Source: an uncultured Ruminococcus sp. (GTDB lineage: Bacteria; Bacillota; Clostridia; Monoglobales; Monoglobaceae). Taken from it: a stretch of DNA of 63,748 nt. Below the pieces are notes generated by a model. That model saw only the letters and a list, made by a program, of their open reading frames with translations. It was not told the origin of the DNA and ran no database searches. The DNA lies in NCBI GenBank assembly GCA_902760955.1, contig CACWIG010000018.1, forward strand, positions 1 through 63,748, given 5' to 3'. Both the position numbers and the translations under genes were made by a program. Positions 45,086 through 55,588 of the stretch are shown here, one piece after another (position 1 is the first letter of the stretch; every line of letters starts with the position of its first letter).

Positions 45086-46015
45086 ATGCGTGAGATAAAC
45101 AGCAATTACGAGCCGGAAGAAATGGAGTATTACCCCAAGAAAGTAAAACGAAAACATAAGCACCCTGGTAGGTTCTTTGTTTTTATAGCAACATTTTTGA
45201 TTTGTATCTGGATGGTATTCAGTTTTATCCTATCATTGGGAACAGGTCAAAAATTCAGCATTTTCGGTATCAGCTCTCAGCCTGTCAGAAATATAGTTGT
45301 TGCAGGCGTTGATAAGGGCGGTTATCGAACTGATTTGATACTTTTGTGTCAGATAAACAGATATAACAACGAAATAAATATTTTGCAAATACCACGTGAC
45401 ACAAAGGTTACCAATAATCGAAACGATAAGAAAATAAACTCAGCATACTTTTCGGGTTTTGAATGTATGAGTGATGAAATTCAGCAGGTTACAGGACTTA
45501 ATGCAAATGACTACATTATGGTTGACTTTGAAGGGTTTATTGATATAATTAATGCATTGGGCGGAGTAACTGTTGATGTTCCCATTCGTATGAATTATAC
45601 AGACCCTGTACAGAATTTGGTTATAGATTTAAAACCCGGAAAGCAGAAATTGAATGGTGAGAAGGCACAAATGTTTATGCGTTTCAGGAAAAACAATGAC
45701 GGCACAGGCTATCCTGATGGTGACATCGGAAGGCTTGAGGCACAAAAGTCTTTATATTCGGCAGTAGCTAAAAAAGTACTGTCGCCTATTGGAGTATTAA
45801 GGTCGCCTGCTGTTTTTGCGGCCGTTAAAGCTAATTCCGAAACAAATCTCAATGGCTTTGAATTGTTTGGTGTTTTAAAGGATGTTGTATCTTGTGTGGG
45901 CAACATTAACATACATACAATTCCTGGCGAGGGTAAGTATATCGGTGGAGGTTCTTATTTTGTGCCGTACAAAAATCAAACTGAACAACTTATAAGTGAA
46001 AACTTTATCAAATAA
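45086..46015 (+). CDS. LytR-CpsA-Psr (LCP) family phosphotransferase
   Basis: LCP proteins attach teichoic acids or other polymers to peptidoglycan. The 309-residue product has a basic N-terminus, one membrane span (about 31-53, FVFIATFLICIWMVFSFIL) and the LCP domain with VVAGVDKGGYRTDLILL, IPRDTKV, NSAYF, DYIMVDFEGF and the arginine-rich MRFRKNNDGTGYPDGDIGR. It lies between yqeK and rsfS, the usual site in Clostridia. Confidence 0.94.
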   Translation: MREINSNYEPEEMEYYPKKVKRKHKHPGRFFVFIATFLICIWMVFSFILSLGTGQKFSIFGISSQPVRNIVVAGVDKGGYRTDLILLCQINRYNNEINILQIPRDTKVTNNRNDKKINSAYFSGFECMSDEIQQVTGLNANDYIMVDFEGFIDIINALGGVTVDVPIRMNYTDPVQNLVIDLKPGKQKLNGEKAQMFMRFRKNNDGTGYPDGDIGRLEAQKSLYSAVAKKVLSPIGVLRSPAVFAAVKANSETNLNGFELFGVLKDVVSCVGNINIHTIPGEGKYIGGGSYFVPYKNQTEQLISENFIK

Positions 46016-46037
46016 TTTATATAAAGAGGAGAATTAT

Positions 46038-46394
46038 ATGGCGTGTGAAAACAATACAGTAAACAGAATTGTAGAAATTCTTGACAGTAAAACAGCAGAG
46101 GATATAACTGTTTTAAATGTGACGGCGCTTACAACGATTACCGATTACTTTGTAATCGCTACAGGAAGAAATGAGAGATTAACACAGGCTTTGTGTGATA
46201 ATATTGAGGATGAATTATCAAAAGATGGTCTTGAACCTGTAAACAAAGAGGGATACAGGTCGGGAGATTGGATTTTGATTGCATATAATGATGTTATAAT
46301 TCATATTTTTAAACCTGAGGCAAGAGAGTTTTATGACTTGGAAAGAGTATGGCAAGACGCTGTCTCGGTTGATGTTTCGGATTTGCTTAAGTAG
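46038..46394 (+). CDS. rsfS: Ribosome silencing factor RsfS
   Basis: RsfS binds L14 and blocks subunit joining under starvation. The 118-residue product shows [40 protein letters not shown] and [13 protein letters not shown], all diagnostic. ATG 46038 follows AGAGGAG. It overlaps no gene and precedes leuS by 29 bases. Confidence 0.97.
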   Translation: MACENNTVNRIVEILDSKTAEDITVLNVTALTTITDYFVIATGRNERLTQALCDNIEDELSKDGLEPVNKEGYRSGDWILIAYNDVIIHIFKPEAREFYDLERVWQDAVSVDVSDLLK

Positions 46395-46423
46395 TTTTAT
46401 GGTATTACAGGAGGATTAGTCAG

Positions 46424-48895
46424 ATGAAATACGATTTCAACAGTATTGAAGAAAAGTGGCAAAAAAAGTGGGAGGAAACAGGAGAATTTAAGATTTCTGA
46501 GGATACGGATAAACCGAAGTATTACGCGTTGGAGATGTTCCCTTATCCATCGGGAAATCTGCATATGGGACACGTAAGAAATTACTCTATCGGTGATGTT
46601 GTTGCCCGCTATAAGAAAATGAGAGGCTATAATGTGTTGCATCCGATGGGATGGGACTCATTTGGATTACCGGCTGAAAATGCCGCAATAAAGAATGGAA
46701 CACCTCCTGCTGATTGGACTTGGTCAAACATAGATAATATGAGAAACCAATTAAAAAGATTGGGATTTAGCTATGATTGGGACAGAGAGGTTGCAACAGC
46801 TAAACCTGATTATTATAAGTTTACACAGTGGATGTTTTTACAGCTTTATAAGCACGGCCTTGCATATAAGAAAAAGTCTTATGTGAATTGGTGTCCTTCT
46901 TGTCAGACTGTTCTTGCTAACGAACAAGTTGTCAACGGCAAGTGTGAGCGTTGTAAATCAGAAGTCGGCAAAAAAGACCTTGAACAATGGTTCTTTAAAA
47001 TTACAGATTATGCTCAAAGACTTTTGGATGATATAGATAAGCTTGATGGTTGGCCTGATAAGGTTAAATCTATGCAGACAAATTGGATAGGCAGATCAGA
47101 GGGTGCTGAACTTAATTTTAAGGTTGATGGCTCTGATTTAACATTGACAGTATTCACTACAAGACCTGATACAATCTATGGTACGTCATATATGGTTATC
47201 GCACCTGAACATCCTGCGGTTGAGGAACTTATTTCAGGCAAGCCGCAAGAGGCAGAATGCCGTAAATTTATTGAAAAAGTACGTACAATGAGTGAAATCA
47301 CTCGTTCTGCAACAGATACAGAAAAAGAGGGTGTATTCACAGGAACATATGTAATCAATCCGTTCAGCGGAGAAAAGATGCCGTTATATCTTGCGAACTA
47401 TGTATTCTTAGATTACGGCACAGGTGTTGTAATGGGCGTGCCTGCACACGACCAAAGGGACTTTGATTTTGCAAAGAAGTATGACTTGCCTATCCGTATT
47501 GTTATACAGCCGAAAGATAAAGAGGTAAACCCTGATGAAATGACAGAGGCTTTTGCGGCAGAGGGCATAATGGTAAATTCAGGACCATTTGACGGTATGG
47601 ATAACAAAGAGGCACTTGCTGCTGCAATCAGTTATGCTGAAGAAAAGGGTATAGGTACAAGAAAAGTTAACTTCCGTTTAAGAGATTGGTTGATTTCACG
47701 TCAGCGTTATTGGGGTGCGCCGATTCCTGTTGTATATTGCGAGAAGTGCGGTACTGTTGAAATACCCGAAAGCGAACTGCCTGTTATGCTTCCTGAAAAC
47801 GTAAAGTTTACAGGTCAGGGCAAATCGCCGTTGAGTGAATGTCCTGAGTTCGTTAATACTACCTGTCCTAAGTGTGGCGGGCCTGCTAAGCGCGAAACCG
47901 ACACAATGGATACATTTGTATGTTCGTCGTGGTATTTTATGAGATATTGTGACCCACATAACACAGAAATGCCTTTTTCAAAGGAAAAGACAGATTATTG
48001 GATGAATGTTGACCAATACATCGGCGGAGTAGAACACGCTATTTTGCACTTGCTGTATGCAAGATTTTTCACAAAGGCATTACACGATTTTGGTTATATC
48101 AGTTGTGAAGAGCCTTTTGCTAACCTCTTAACTCAAGGTATGGTGCTCAAAGATGGCACGAAGATGAGCAAGTCATTGGGCAATGTGGTAAGCCCTGAGG
48201 AAATTATCTCAAAGTATGGTGCAGATACTGCCCGTCTATTTATAATGTTTGCTGCACCGCCTGAACGTGACTTGGATTGGAACGATACAGCAGTAGAGGG
48301 TGCGTATAGATTTTTAAATCGTGTATGGCGTGTTATTGACGATATGCACAAGTATGCGTGCGATTGTGAAATTGATGCAACCACTCTTACAGAAGACGAT
48401 AAAAAACTGCGTTTTGCCGTAAACACAAGCATTAAAAAAGTAACTGAGGATTGTAACAGATTTAGCTTTAATACTGCAATAAGCTCTGTTATGGAAATGG
48501 TAAATGCAATATATGCATATAAGGAAAGTGTAAACGCAGACAACTATAATGGTGCTTGCGTAAGAGAGGCAATAGATTCACTTATATTGCTATTGTTCCC
48601 ATTTGTACCTCATATTACATCTGAATTATGGGAACTTATAGGACACACAGATTCAATTTCAACTCACCAATGGCCTGAATATGACGAAGCTGCTCTTGTT
48701 GTGAATGAGATTGAGGTTGTTGTTCAGATAAACGGCAAAATTCGTGATAAAATCGTTATTTCACCTGACCTTTCACGTGATGAAATGATTGATGTTGCAA
48801 TGAGTAATGACAGAATTAAAAAGCTAACAGAGGGAAAAGAAATCGTTAAATGCATCGCCGTTCCCAAGAAACTTATCAACATTGTTGTAAAGTAA
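46424..48895 (+). CDS. leuS: Leucyl-tRNA synthetase
   Basis: The 823-residue class I synthetase shows [20 protein letters not shown] (HIGH motif), a zinc knuckle CPSCQTVL...CERC near 160, the CP1 editing domain ([28 protein letters not shown]) and KMSKSLGN (about 580). A second zinc motif CEKCGTVE and CPKCGGP follow. AGGAGG precedes ATG 46424. No T-box leader can fit in the 29-base gap, so it is probably read from upstream. Confidence 0.98.
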   Translation: MKYDFNSIEEKWQKKWEETGEFKISEDTDKPKYYALEMFPYPSGNLHMGHVRNYSIGDVVARYKKMRGYNVLHPMGWDSFGLPAENAAIKNGTPPADWTWSNIDNMRNQLKRLGFSYDWDREVATAKPDYYKFTQWMFLQLYKHGLAYKKKSYVNWCPSCQTVLANEQVVNGKCERCKSEVGKKDLEQWFFKITDYAQRLLDDIDKLDGWPDKVKSMQTNWIGRSEGAELNFKVDGSDLTLTVFTTRPDTIYGTSYMVIAPEHPAVEELISGKPQEAECRKFIEKVRTMSEITRSATDTEKEGVFTGTYVINPFSGEKMPLYLANYVFLDYGTGVVMGVPAHDQRDFDFAKKYDLPIRIVIQPKDKEVNPDEMTEAFAAEGIMVNSGPFDGMDNKEALAAAISYAEEKGIGTRKVNFRLRDWLISRQRYWGAPIPVVYCEKCGTVEIPESELPVMLPENVKFTGQGKSPLSECPEFVNTTCPKCGGPAKRETDTMDTFVCSSWYFMRYCDPHNTEMPFSKEKTDYWMNVDQYIGGVEHAILHLLYARFFTKALHDFGYISCEEPFANLLTQGMVLKDGTKMSKSLGNVVSPEEIISKYGADTARLFIMFAAPPERDLDWNDTAVEGAYRFLNRVWRVIDDMHKYACDCEIDATTLTEDDKKLRFAVNTSIKKVTEDCNRFSFNTAISSVMEMVNAIYAYKESVNADNYNGACVREAIDSLILLLFPFVPHITSELWELIGHTDSISTHQWPEYDEAALVVNEIEVVVQINGKIRDKIVISPDLSRDEMIDVAMSNDRIKKLTEGKEIVKCIAVPKKLINIVVK

Positions 48896-48912
48896 GTATA
48901 TAAAAACGTTAT

Positions 48913-48945
48913 AAAGGTTCGGAAAACTCCGAACCTTTTACTTTT
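48913..48945 (+). terminator. Terminator after leuS
   Basis: AAAGGTTCGG/CCGAACCTTT around AAAACT, followed by TTACTTTTC. Confidence 0.85.
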
Positions 48946-48967
48946 CGGAAAAAATTATAAAAAAGCA

Positions 48968-48996
48968 TTGACAAATACAAATAAGTGTGATATTAT
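48968..48996 (+). promoter_or_regulatory. Promoter of the sulfhydrylase leader and gene
   Basis: TTGACA at 48968-48973, 17 bases, TATTAT at 48991-48996, giving an approximately 240-base leader before the sulfhydrylase gene. Confidence 0.78.
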
Positions 48997-49118
48997 ATAA
49001 AACATATTAAACAGATAGGTATTATATGAAATAAAATACAGACTTTTTAATAGTAATTATGCATACAATCTCGGTTAACTACATTTACAAAAGAGAGCAG
49101 AGGAGAAAGGAGATTAAA

Positions 49119-49187
49119 ATGGAAGTTAAATTATTGCATAACAGATTTTACCTTCTGCGTCATAATTGGAGATACGGACGAATGTGA
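49119..49187 (+). CDS. Short upstream ORF, possible regulatory leader peptide of the sulfhydrylase gene
   Basis: A 22-codon frame starts ATG 49119 after a strong AAAGGAG and encodes MEVKLLHNRFYLL...NWRYGRM. It lies in the long leader between the promoter and the sulfhydrylase gene. Leader peptides that sense sulfur amino acids are known in other bacteria; whether this one regulates is unknown. It lacks Cys and, apart from its ends, Met, so codon-stalling on those is not obvious. Confidence 0.55.
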   Translation: MEVKLLHNRFYLLRHNWRYGRM

Positions 49188-49249
49188 CGTTTGTGCAGAA
49201 TGGTATAAATAGTTAAATATAAATAATATTAAGAAAAGAGGAATTTAAA

Positions 49250-50545
49250 ATGGCAAATATAAAAGATGCTTCAAATTGGGGTTTTGAAACAAAACAGTTA
49301 CATATCGGACAGGAGAGCCCTGACCCTGCAACAGATGCAAGGGCAGTGCCGATTTATCAGACAACTTCATATGTGTTTAAAAATTCTGCACACGCGGCGG
49401 CAAGATTTGGCTTGGCTGATGCAGGCAATATATATGGCAGACTTACAAATTCAACACAGGACGTATTTGAAAAGAGGGTTGCGGCATTGGAGGGCGGCGT
49501 TGCCGCTTTGGCAGTGGCATCAGGTGCGGCGGCTATCACATACACAATTGAGAATTTGGCAGAGGGTGGCGGACATATCGTTGCACAAAAGACCATATAC
49601 GGCGGAACCTATAATCTTCTTGCACATACTCTTACTAAATATGGCATAACAACAACCTTTGTTGATATTCACAATCTTGACGAAGTAAAGGCGGCAATTT
49701 TGCCTGAAACAAAAGCGATATTCATTGAGGCGTTGGGTAATCCAAATAGTGATATTCCAAATGTTGAAGCTTTGGCTGAGATTGCACATGCGGTGAAAAT
49801 TCCGTTGGTTATTGATTCAACCTTTGCGACACCTTACTTATTCAGACCGATTGAACACGGTGCTGATATAGTTGTTCATTCTGCAACGAAGTTTATCGGC
49901 GGACACGGCACCACCCTTGGCGGTGTAATAGTAGACAGCGGTAAATTTGATTGGGAGGCAAGCGGAAAATTTGCATCTTTGGTTGACCCCAACCCCAGCT
50001 ACCACGGCGTGTCATTTACAAAAGCAGTTGGTGCGGCGGCTTTTGTAACAAAGATACGTGCAATACTGCTCAGAGATACGGGCGCAACAATTTCTCCCTT
50101 TAATGCATTTTTACTGTTACAGGGACTTGAAACACTTTCGTTGCGTGTGGAACGTCACGCAGAGAATGCAAAGAAGGTTATTGACTTCTTAACCAATCAT
50201 CCTCAGGTTGAAAAGGTAAATCATCCGTCACTTCCTGACCATCCTGACCACGAACTTTATAAGAAATATTATCCAAACGGCGGAGGTTCGATTTTTACAT
50301 TTGAGATTAAGGGTGGTGCAAAAGAGGCACAGGACTTTATTGACAGATTACAGATTTTCTCATTGCTTGCCAATGTTGCAGACGTAAAATCATTGGTTAT
50401 TCATCCTGCAAGCACAACTCATTCGCAGTTGTCAGAGGAAGAACTGATTGACCAGGGCATCAAGCCGAACACAATCAGACTTTCCATAGGTACTGAAAGT
50501 GCAAAGGATATAATTGCTGATTTAGAGCAGGCATTTGAAAAATAA
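49250..50545 (+). CDS. metY: O-acetylhomoserine sulfhydrylase (PLP-dependent)
   Basis: MetY makes homocysteine from O-acetylhomoserine and sulfide; it belongs to the Cys/Met-metabolism PLP family. The 431-residue product shows YGRLTNSTQDVFEKRVAALE, the PLP lysine in HSATKFIGGHGT (about K213), and LLLQGLETLSLRVERHAENA. The length (about 430, versus 380 for MetB/C) points to MetY. GAGGAA precedes ATG 49250. PLP-synthesis genes lie immediately downstream on the other strand. Confidence 0.94.
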   Translation: MANIKDASNWGFETKQLHIGQESPDPATDARAVPIYQTTSYVFKNSAHAAARFGLADAGNIYGRLTNSTQDVFEKRVAALEGGVAALAVASGAAAITYTIENLAEGGGHIVAQKTIYGGTYNLLAHTLTKYGITTTFVDIHNLDEVKAAILPETKAIFIEALGNPNSDIPNVEALAEIAHAVKIPLVIDSTFATPYLFRPIEHGADIVVHSATKFIGGHGTTLGGVIVDSGKFDWEASGKFASLVDPNPSYHGVSFTKAVGAAAFVTKIRAILLRDTGATISPFNAFLLLQGLETLSLRVERHAENAKKVIDFLTNHPQVEKVNHPSLPDHPDHELYKKYYPNGGGSIFTFEIKGGAKEAQDFIDRLQIFSLLANVADVKSLVIHPASTTHSQLSEEELIDQGIKPNTIRLSIGTESAKDIIADLEQAFEK

Positions 50546-50558
50546 TAAAGGCACATTA

Positions 50559-50600
50559 AAAGGTGGAGCGATTTATGCTCCACCTTTATGTTTTATTTAT
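50559..50600 (+). terminator. Terminator after metY, probably bidirectional
   Basis: AAAGGTGGAGC/GCTCCACCTTT with a 7-base loop, followed by ATGTTTTATTT; the A-rich left side would serve the convergent pdxT transcript. Confidence 0.85.
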
Positions 50601-50623
50601 AAGAAAACGTAAACAGATTGATA

Positions 50624-51196
50624 TTAAGAAATATTATTTATCATATCGATAAAGTATTTGTGTATTGACAAATCGTCATTCAGCTCAGGGTGGAATGCGG
50701 TAACCAATTGATTGTTTTGTTTAGCCGCAACGATTTTACCATCAACCTCAGCGAGAATTTCAGCGTCGCCGTGAACAGATTTTATAAAAGGGGCACGGAT
50801 AAAGGTCATTGGTATTTTGCCAATGCCTTTAAACTCGTCCTCTGTATAAAAACTTCCAAGTTGTCGTCCGTAAGCGTTTCTGACAGCAGTTATATCCATA
50901 GTAGCCAAATGCAACCTGTCATCATTTTCAATTTCTTTTGCAAGAAGTAAAAGTCCTGCACAGGTTCCGAACACAGGAAGCCCATTGTCAATCATTTCTT
51001 TAATTCTGTCAAACATCTCAAGCTCGTGCATAAGCTTTCCCTGAACTGTACTTTCGCCGCCAGGTATTATAAGACCGTCAAAATTTCTGTCCAAATCACT
51101 TTTTTGACGGATTTCAAAGGAGGAAATACCAAGTTTTGAGAGCATTTGTTCGTGTTCTATAAATGCCCCTTGCAGAGCCAATACTCCGATTTGCAT
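50624..51196 (-). CDS. pdxT: Pyridoxal 5'-phosphate synthase glutaminase subunit
   Basis: PdxT hydrolyses glutamine and channels ammonia to PdxS. The 190-residue product has [20 protein letters not shown] and the catalytic triad: C79 in [10 protein letters not shown] and H-x-E in AFHPEL. It begins 2 bases after the pdxS stop, on the same transcript. Confidence 0.97.
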   Translation of the reverse strand: MQIGVLALQGAFIEHEQMLSKLGISSFEIRQKSDLDRNFDGLIIPGGESTVQGKLMHELEMFDRIKEMIDNGLPVFGTCAGLLLLAKEIENDDRLHLATMDITAVRNAYGRQLGSFYTEDEFKGIGKIPMTFIRAPFIKSVHGDAEILAEVDGKIVAAKQNNQLVTAFHPELNDDLSIHKYFIDMINNIS

Positions 51197-51198
51197 AA

Positions 51199-52074
51199 TT
51201 ATTTACCTCTTTCTGCCATCAAAAGTTCAATTTCCTGTTCGTTGATACCAACCATAGCTTCGCCCAAATCTTCAGACAATTCTGCAAGAAGTTTTGCATC
51301 TGTGAAGTTTGTAACCGCCTTTACTATTGCGGCAGCACGCTTTTCGGGATTGCCTGATTTGAATATACCTGAGCCAACAAACACACCCTCTGCACCAAGC
51401 TGCATCATAAGAGCGGCATCAGCAGGTGTTGCAACTCCGCCTGCGGCAAAGTTTACAACAGGAAGCTTTTTGTTTTCGTGAACATACTGAACCAAATCGT
51501 ATGGTACTTGTAATTCTTTTGCGGCATCAAATAATTCATCTTCGCTCATTGAGCCAATTCTGCGAATTTCAGCCTGCATCATACGCATATGGCGAACAGC
51601 CTGAACAACATCACCTGTACCAGGCTCACCCTTTGTACGTATCATGGAAGCACCTTCGTTAATTCTTCTGAGTGCTTCGCCCAAATCCTTTGCACCGCAT
51701 ACAAAAGGAACATCGAAAGCGGTTTTGTCAATGTGATATTTGTCATCTGCAGGAGAGAGAACTTCACTCTCGTCGATATAGTCAATCTCAATTGCCTGCA
51801 AAATCTGTGCTTCAGCAAAGTGACCTATTCTGCACTTTGCCATAACAGGAATAGAAACAGCTTCCTGAATACCTTTAATCATTTTTGGGTCGCTCATACG
51901 TGATACACCGCCTGCGGCACGGATATCTGCAGGAATACGCTCCAATGCCATAACAGCGCAAGCACCTGCCGCCTCTGCAATTTTTGCCTGCTCAGGTGTT
52001 GTAACATCCATAATTACGCCGCCCTTGAGCATCTGTGCCAAGTTTTTGTTTAATTCAAATCTGTCGTTTACCAT
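51199..52074 (-). CDS. pdxS: Pyridoxal 5'-phosphate synthase synthase subunit
   Basis: PdxS builds PLP from ribose-5-P, glyceraldehyde-3-P and ammonia. The 291-residue product has the near-invariant [31 protein letters not shown] (catalytic lysine), EVLSPADD and [24 protein letters not shown] precedes the start. The pair serves deoxyxylulose-independent B6 synthesis. Confidence 0.98.
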   Translation of the reverse strand: MVNDRFELNKNLAQMLKGGVIMDVTTPEQAKIAEAAGACAVMALERIPADIRAAGGVSRMSDPKMIKGIQEAVSIPVMAKCRIGHFAEAQILQAIEIDYIDESEVLSPADDKYHIDKTAFDVPFVCGAKDLGEALRRINEGASMIRTKGEPGTGDVVQAVRHMRMMQAEIRRIGSMSEDELFDAAKELQVPYDLVQYVHENKKLPVVNFAAGGVATPADAALMMQLGAEGVFVGSGIFKSGNPEKRAAAIVKAVTNFTDAKLLAELSEDLGEAMVGINEQEIELLMAERGK

Positions 52075-52201
52075 TTTAATAATCTCCTTTACACTTTTTT
52101 ATGTAAACAAAATAGCCTTTTTATTAAATACTAACAATTTTTGAATGTATTTTATGCTAATATTTGTAAGTGACTACGCAATACATATCTGATTAGTATG
52201 T

Positions 52202-52230
52202 ATTATACCTCTAAATCACGAATTTGTCAA
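52202..52230 (-). promoter_or_regulatory. Promoter of pdxST (minus strand)
   Basis: On the minus strand TTGACA (52225-52230), 17 bases, TATAAT (52202-52207): a perfect consensus about 127 bases before pdxS. The leader holds no clear riboswitch. Confidence 0.82.
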
Positions 52231-52307
52231 TATTTATGGGGAAAAATCGGGCAATTTATTAAAATGAATAACATATTTTAAAATATGTAACAATAATTAA
52301 AAAGTGC

Positions 52308-52336
52308 TTTACAAATACCCCGTATAGGTATATAAT
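52308..52336 (+). promoter_or_regulatory. csoR-copA promoter with a CsoR operator in the spacer
   Basis: TTTACA at 52308-52313, 17 bases, TATAAT at 52331-52336. The spacer (52315-52331) holds the GC-rich palindromic ATACCCCGTATAGGTAT, matching the CsoR box layout (TACCC...GGGTA). Apo-CsoR binding there would cover both promoter elements; copper releases it. Confidence 0.75.
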
Positions 52337-52367
52337 ATTTATATGGTTTTAATAAGAGGAGTTGAGA

Positions 52368-52670
52368 ATGATGGAGGAAATGTGCAACTGCCATAAGATT
52401 AAAGAGCGTTCCGAGGAGGAGTACAAAAAGCTTATAAACCGACTAAACCGTATTGAAGGGCAAATCCGAGGGATAAGAGGTATGGTTGAGAAAAATGCGT
52501 ATTGCACAGATATATTAGTTCAGGTTGCGGCGGTGAATGCGGCGTTGAACTCATTTAATAAAGAGCTTCTTGCCAATCATATTAAGACTTGTGTGGCTAA
52601 AGACATACGTGAGGGTAAGGATGAAACGATAGATGAGTTGGTGGCAACTCTGCAAAAATTGATGAAGTAG
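52368..52670 (+). CDS. csoR: Copper-sensing transcriptional repressor CsoR
   Basis: The 100-residue DUF156-family repressor lets go of DNA when Cu(I) binds. Copper ligands C46 (YCTDIL), H71 and C75 (NHIKTC) are present, the Cu-type C-H-C set; the RLNRIEGQIRGIRGMV helix is typical. Three adjacent start codons exist (TTG 52362, ATG 52368, ATG 52371); ATG 52368 is 6 bases after AGAGGAG. copA follows within 15 bases. Confidence 0.93.
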   Translation: MMEEMCNCHKIKERSEEEYKKLINRLNRIEGQIRGIRGMVEKNAYCTDILVQVAAVNAALNSFNKELLANHIKTCVAKDIREGKDETIDELVATLQKLMK

Positions 52671-52682
52671 TGAGGTGAAAAT

Positions 52683-55190
52683 ATGGAACAATATTCAATA
52701 ACAGGTATGAGCTGTGCGGCTTGCAGTGCGAGAGTTGAAAAGGCGGTGCTCAATGTATCGGGAGTGACCTCGTGTTCTGTCAATTTGCTCACCAATTCTA
52801 TGGTGGTGGAGGGTACTGCATCAGAAAAAGAAATTATATCCGCTGTGGAAAAGGCAGGCTACGGAGCCACAAAAAAAGGCGTAAAGAAAGATGCTGTATC
52901 TGATAAAACAGAAAATGAGTCGGAAGATAAAGAGTTTTCTTTACTCAAGCATAGACTTATTGCATCAATTGTTTTTTTGGTTGTTTTGATGTATTTCTCT
53001 ATGGGGCATATGATGTGGGGGTGGCCTCTGCCGTCATATTTTGATAATAACCATATTGCAATGGGGCTTGTTCAGCTTTTACTGACAGTTGCGGTTATGG
53101 TTATAAATCAAAAATTTTTTGTCAGCGGTTTTAAAAGCCTTTTGCACAGGGCGCCCAATATGGACACACTTGTTGCTTTGGGGTCGGGAGCGGCATTTGT
53201 TTACAGTACCTATGCACTGTTTGCTATGACCAATGCCCAGGTGAACGGAGATATGGATGCTGTTATGGCATATATGCACGAATTGTATTTTGAGTCGGCG
53301 GCTATGATTTTGACGTTGATTACTGTAGGTAAAATGCTTGAGGCACGTTCAAAGGGGAAAACAACAGATGCGCTTAAAAACCTGATAAAGCTCGCACCAA
53401 AAACAGCCGTAATTGTAAGTGAAGGAAATGAAGTTGAAGTTCCAATCGAACAGGTCAAAAAGGGAGATATATTTGTCGTACGTCCAGGTGAAAGCATACC
53501 CGTTGACGGAGTGATTACAGAAGGAGTAAGTGCGGTGGACGAATCAGCACTTACAGGTGAGAGTATCCCTGTTGATAAAGCGGAGGGAGATAGTGTTTCG
53601 GCGGCAACAATTAATCAATCAGGCTTTATAAGATGTGAGGCAACAAAGGTCGGAGAGGATACTATGCTTTCGCAAATCATAAAGATGGTAAGTGATGCGG
53701 CGGCAACCAAGGCACCTATTGCAAAGGTGGCTGACAAGGTATCGGGTGTCTTTGTTCCTGTTGTTATCGCGATTGCAGTTGTTACAACAATTGTATGGTT
53801 ACTTGTGGGACAGACAGCAGGCTTTGCTCTTGCCCGTGGTATATCCGTTTTGGTAATAAGCTGTCCGTGTGCTCTCGGACTTGCAACACCTGTTGCTATT
53901 ATGGTGGGCAGCGGTGTAGGTGCTAAATGCGGAATATTGTTCAAAACAGCTGTTTCGCTTGAAGAAACAGGAAAGGTAAGCGTTGCTGTATTAGATAAAA
54001 CAGGTACGATTACAAGGGGTGAGCCAAAGGTAACTGACATTATTCCAAATGCAGATATAACCCAAGAAGAGCTATTGAGTCTTGCGTATTCGCTTGAAAA
54101 GAAGAGTGAGCATCCTCTTGCAAAAGCAATACTTAAAAAAGCAGAGGAGTTACAGCTTAAAGAATATGATATTTCCGATTTTAAGACTTTTCCCGGTAAC
54201 GGACTTACTGCAATGCAGGATGATAAAGTATTGGCAGGGGGGAATTTGAACTTTATAGGCAGCCAGGCATATATACCGCTTGAATTTAAAGATAAGGCAG
54301 AGAAACTTGCGGAGGAAGGAAAGACACCTATGTTTTTTAGCTGTGGCGGTACACTTATAGGTGTAATTGCTGTTGCAGACGTTATTAAGGAGGACAGCAG
54401 ACAGGCGATAACCGAGCTTAAAAATATGGGACTTAGTGTTGTGATGCTTACGGGAGATAATGAGCGTACAGCAAATGCCATTGGCAAGCAGGCAGGCGTT
54501 GACAGAGTTGTTGCAGGTGTTTTGCCCGATGGCAAGGAAAGCGTAATACGTGATTTAAAGAAAAGTGGGAAGGTCGTGATGGTTGGTGATGGTGTAAACG
54601 ATGCACCTGCATTGACAAGTGCGGATATTGGTATAGCTATAGGAGCAGGGACAGATATTGCAATAGATGCCGCAGATATCGTTCTTATGCACAGCAGATT
54701 ATCTGACGTTCCTGCGGCAATACGTCTGAGCCGTGCAACTCTCAAAAACATACACGAAAATTTATTCTGGGCGTTCATTTATAATGTTATAGGAATACCC
54801 CTTGCGGCAGGAGTGTTTATCTCATTGCTTGGGTGGAAGCTAAACCCTATGTTCGGTGCGGCAGCGATGAGTTTGTCGAGTTTTTGCGTTGTGACAAATG
54901 CGTTAAGACTTAACCTGGTTGATATAAGAAAAAATAAAAAAGTTTATATAAAACATAGAAAAAAACAAAGGAAGGAAGAAACAGAAATGAAAGAAACTTT
55001 AAAAATCGTAGGTATGATGTGTGGTCATTGTGAGGCGAGAGTGACAAAGTGTTTGGAGGAGCTTCCTCAGGTGAAACAGGCAATCGTAAGCTATGAAAAA
55101 GGCACGGCTGAAGTAACTTTAAATTCAGAAATTTCATATGATGAACTCAAACGAACAGTAGAGAGTCAGGGTTATGATGTTATAGATTAA
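52683..55190 (+). CDS. copA: Copper-exporting P-type ATPase fused to a C-terminal CopZ-like HMA domain
   Basis: P1B-type ATPase exporting Cu(I). The 835-residue product has an N-terminal HMA domain with MSCAACS (C11, C14), a long transmembrane region, SCPCALG with the CPC copper site (C394, C396), DKTGT (about D438), GDNERT and [10 protein letters not shown]. Normal CopA would end near LRLNLVDI (about 746). Instead a basic linker (about 748-768) runs into a second HMA domain with MMCGHC (C780, C783). ATG at 54987 inside has its own ribosome-binding site. Confidence 0.95.
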   Translation: MEQYSITGMSCAACSARVEKAVLNVSGVTSCSVNLLTNSMVVEGTASEKEIISAVEKAGYGATKKGVKKDAVSDKTENESEDKEFSLLKHRLIASIVFLVVLMYFSMGHMMWGWPLPSYFDNNHIAMGLVQLLLTVAVMVINQKFFVSGFKSLLHRAPNMDTLVALGSGAAFVYSTYALFAMTNAQVNGDMDAVMAYMHELYFESAAMILTLITVGKMLEARSKGKTTDALKNLIKLAPKTAVIVSEGNEVEVPIEQVKKGDIFVVRPGESIPVDGVITEGVSAVDESALTGESIPVDKAEGDSVSAATINQSGFIRCEATKVGEDTMLSQIIKMVSDAAATKAPIAKVADKVSGVFVPVVIAIAVVTTIVWLLVGQTAGFALARGISVLVISCPCALGLATPVAIMVGSGVGAKCGILFKTAVSLEETGKVSVAVLDKTGTITRGEPKVTDIIPNADITQEELLSLAYSLEKKSEHPLAKAILKKAEELQLKEYDISDFKTFPGNGLTAMQDDKVLAGGNLNFIGSQAYIPLEFKDKAEKLAEEGKTPMFFSCGGTLIGVIAVADVIKEDSRQAITELKNMGLSVVMLTGDNERTANAIGKQAGVDRVVAGVLPDGKESVIRDLKKSGKVVMVGDGVNDAPALTSADIGIAIGAGTDIAIDAADIVLMHSRLSDVPAAIRLSRATLKNIHENLFWAFIYNVIGIPLAAGVFISLLGWKLNPMFGAAAMSLSSFCVVTNALRLNLVDIRKNKKVYIKHRKKQRKEETEMKETLKIVGMMCGHCEARVTKCLEELPQVKQAIVSYEKGTAEVTLNSEISYDELKRTVESQGYDVID
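54987..55190 (+). CDS. copZ: Possible separate CopZ-like copper chaperone from an internal start
   Basis: Within the end of copA, AAAGGAAGGA (54967-54976) precedes ATG 54987 by 10 bases, in frame. Translation from it would give a 67-residue free HMA protein ([19 protein letters not shown]) of normal CopZ length, able to carry Cu(I) to CopA. Whether it is made separately cannot be told; E. coli copA also yields a short chaperone, but by frameshifting from its N-terminal part. Confidence 0.5.
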   Translation: MKETLKIVGMMCGHCEARVTKCLEELPQVKQAIVSYEKGTAEVTLNSEISYDELKRTVESQGYDVID

Positions 55191-55196
55191 AAATAA

Positions 55197-55236
55197 CGGC
55201 AATGTTGCAAAGACTGCAACATTGCCGATTTCCTTT
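55197..55236 (+). terminator. Terminator after copA
   Basis: CGGCAATGTTGCA/TGCAACATTGCCG, a 13-bp perfect stem with a 5-base loop, then ATTTCCTTTT. Confidence 0.88.
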
Positions 55237-55365
55237 TGCGTTTCAAAAAATATCATATAATTTGAAAAAATGTATTGACAAAACTAATAACATATGATAA
55301 ACTATAATAGTTGCGGCGATAAATATTGAGAATATTTGTCTACCAACAAACATACAATTTAATAT

Positions 55366-55440
55366 GGCACCATAGCCAAGTGGTAAGGCAGAGCTCTGCA
55401 AAAGCTTTATTCCCCAGTTCAAATCTGGGTGGTGCCTCCA
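55366..55440 (+). tRNA. tRNA-Cys (GCA)
   Basis: Acceptor GGCACCA/TGGTGCC, D-arm AGCCAAGTGGTAAGGC, anticodon loop CTGCAAA (anticodon GCA) on stem GAGCT/AGCTT, T-arm CCCAG-TTCAAAT-CTGGG, and an encoded CCA. TTGACA at 55275-55280 is the probable -35 box; a TATAAT at 55303-55308 is at too long a spacing, so the -10 is uncertain. Confidence 0.94.
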
Positions 55441-55477
55441 AAAATCGACAAGGTTTGATAAAATCTTGTCGATTTTA
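55441..55477 (+). terminator. Terminator after tRNA-Cys
   Basis: AAAATCGACAAG/CTTGTCGATTTT, a 12-bp stem. The right arm CTTGTCGATTTTT is repeated at about 55514-55526 in the AT-rich gap beyond. Confidence 0.75.
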
Positions 55478-55570
55478 CTTATTACCTATTCACTATTCAC
55501 TATTCCTTAAAAAGTCTTGTCGATTTTTGGAAAGTAATAGGTAATAGTGAAAAAGGAAGAGGTAAGGTAA

Positions 55571-55588
55571 GTTTTCCTTGCGGAAAAC
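55571..55588 (+). repeat. GTTTTCC-TTGC-GGAAAAC palindrome, copy 3
   Basis: It matches copies at 5954 and 9663, but the following bases diverge after CTTGAA. The rest of the 308-base gap between tRNA-Cys and the AraC gene shows a TTGTGCA...TGCACAA inverted repeat (about 55635-55659) and nothing coding. Confidence 0.5.

Noticed and set aside
46395..46423. T-box for leuS
   Set aside because: The gap before leuS is only 29 bases.
49057..49202. Cysteine-rich frame (DECDVCAEWYK) overlapping the leader peptide
   Set aside because: Open, but no ATG, GTG or TTG start; it ends at TAG near 49202. Judged chance.
48896..49249. SAM riboswitch or T-box upstream of metY
   Set aside because: No S-box core or T-box TGG sequence was found; only a promoter and a short frame.
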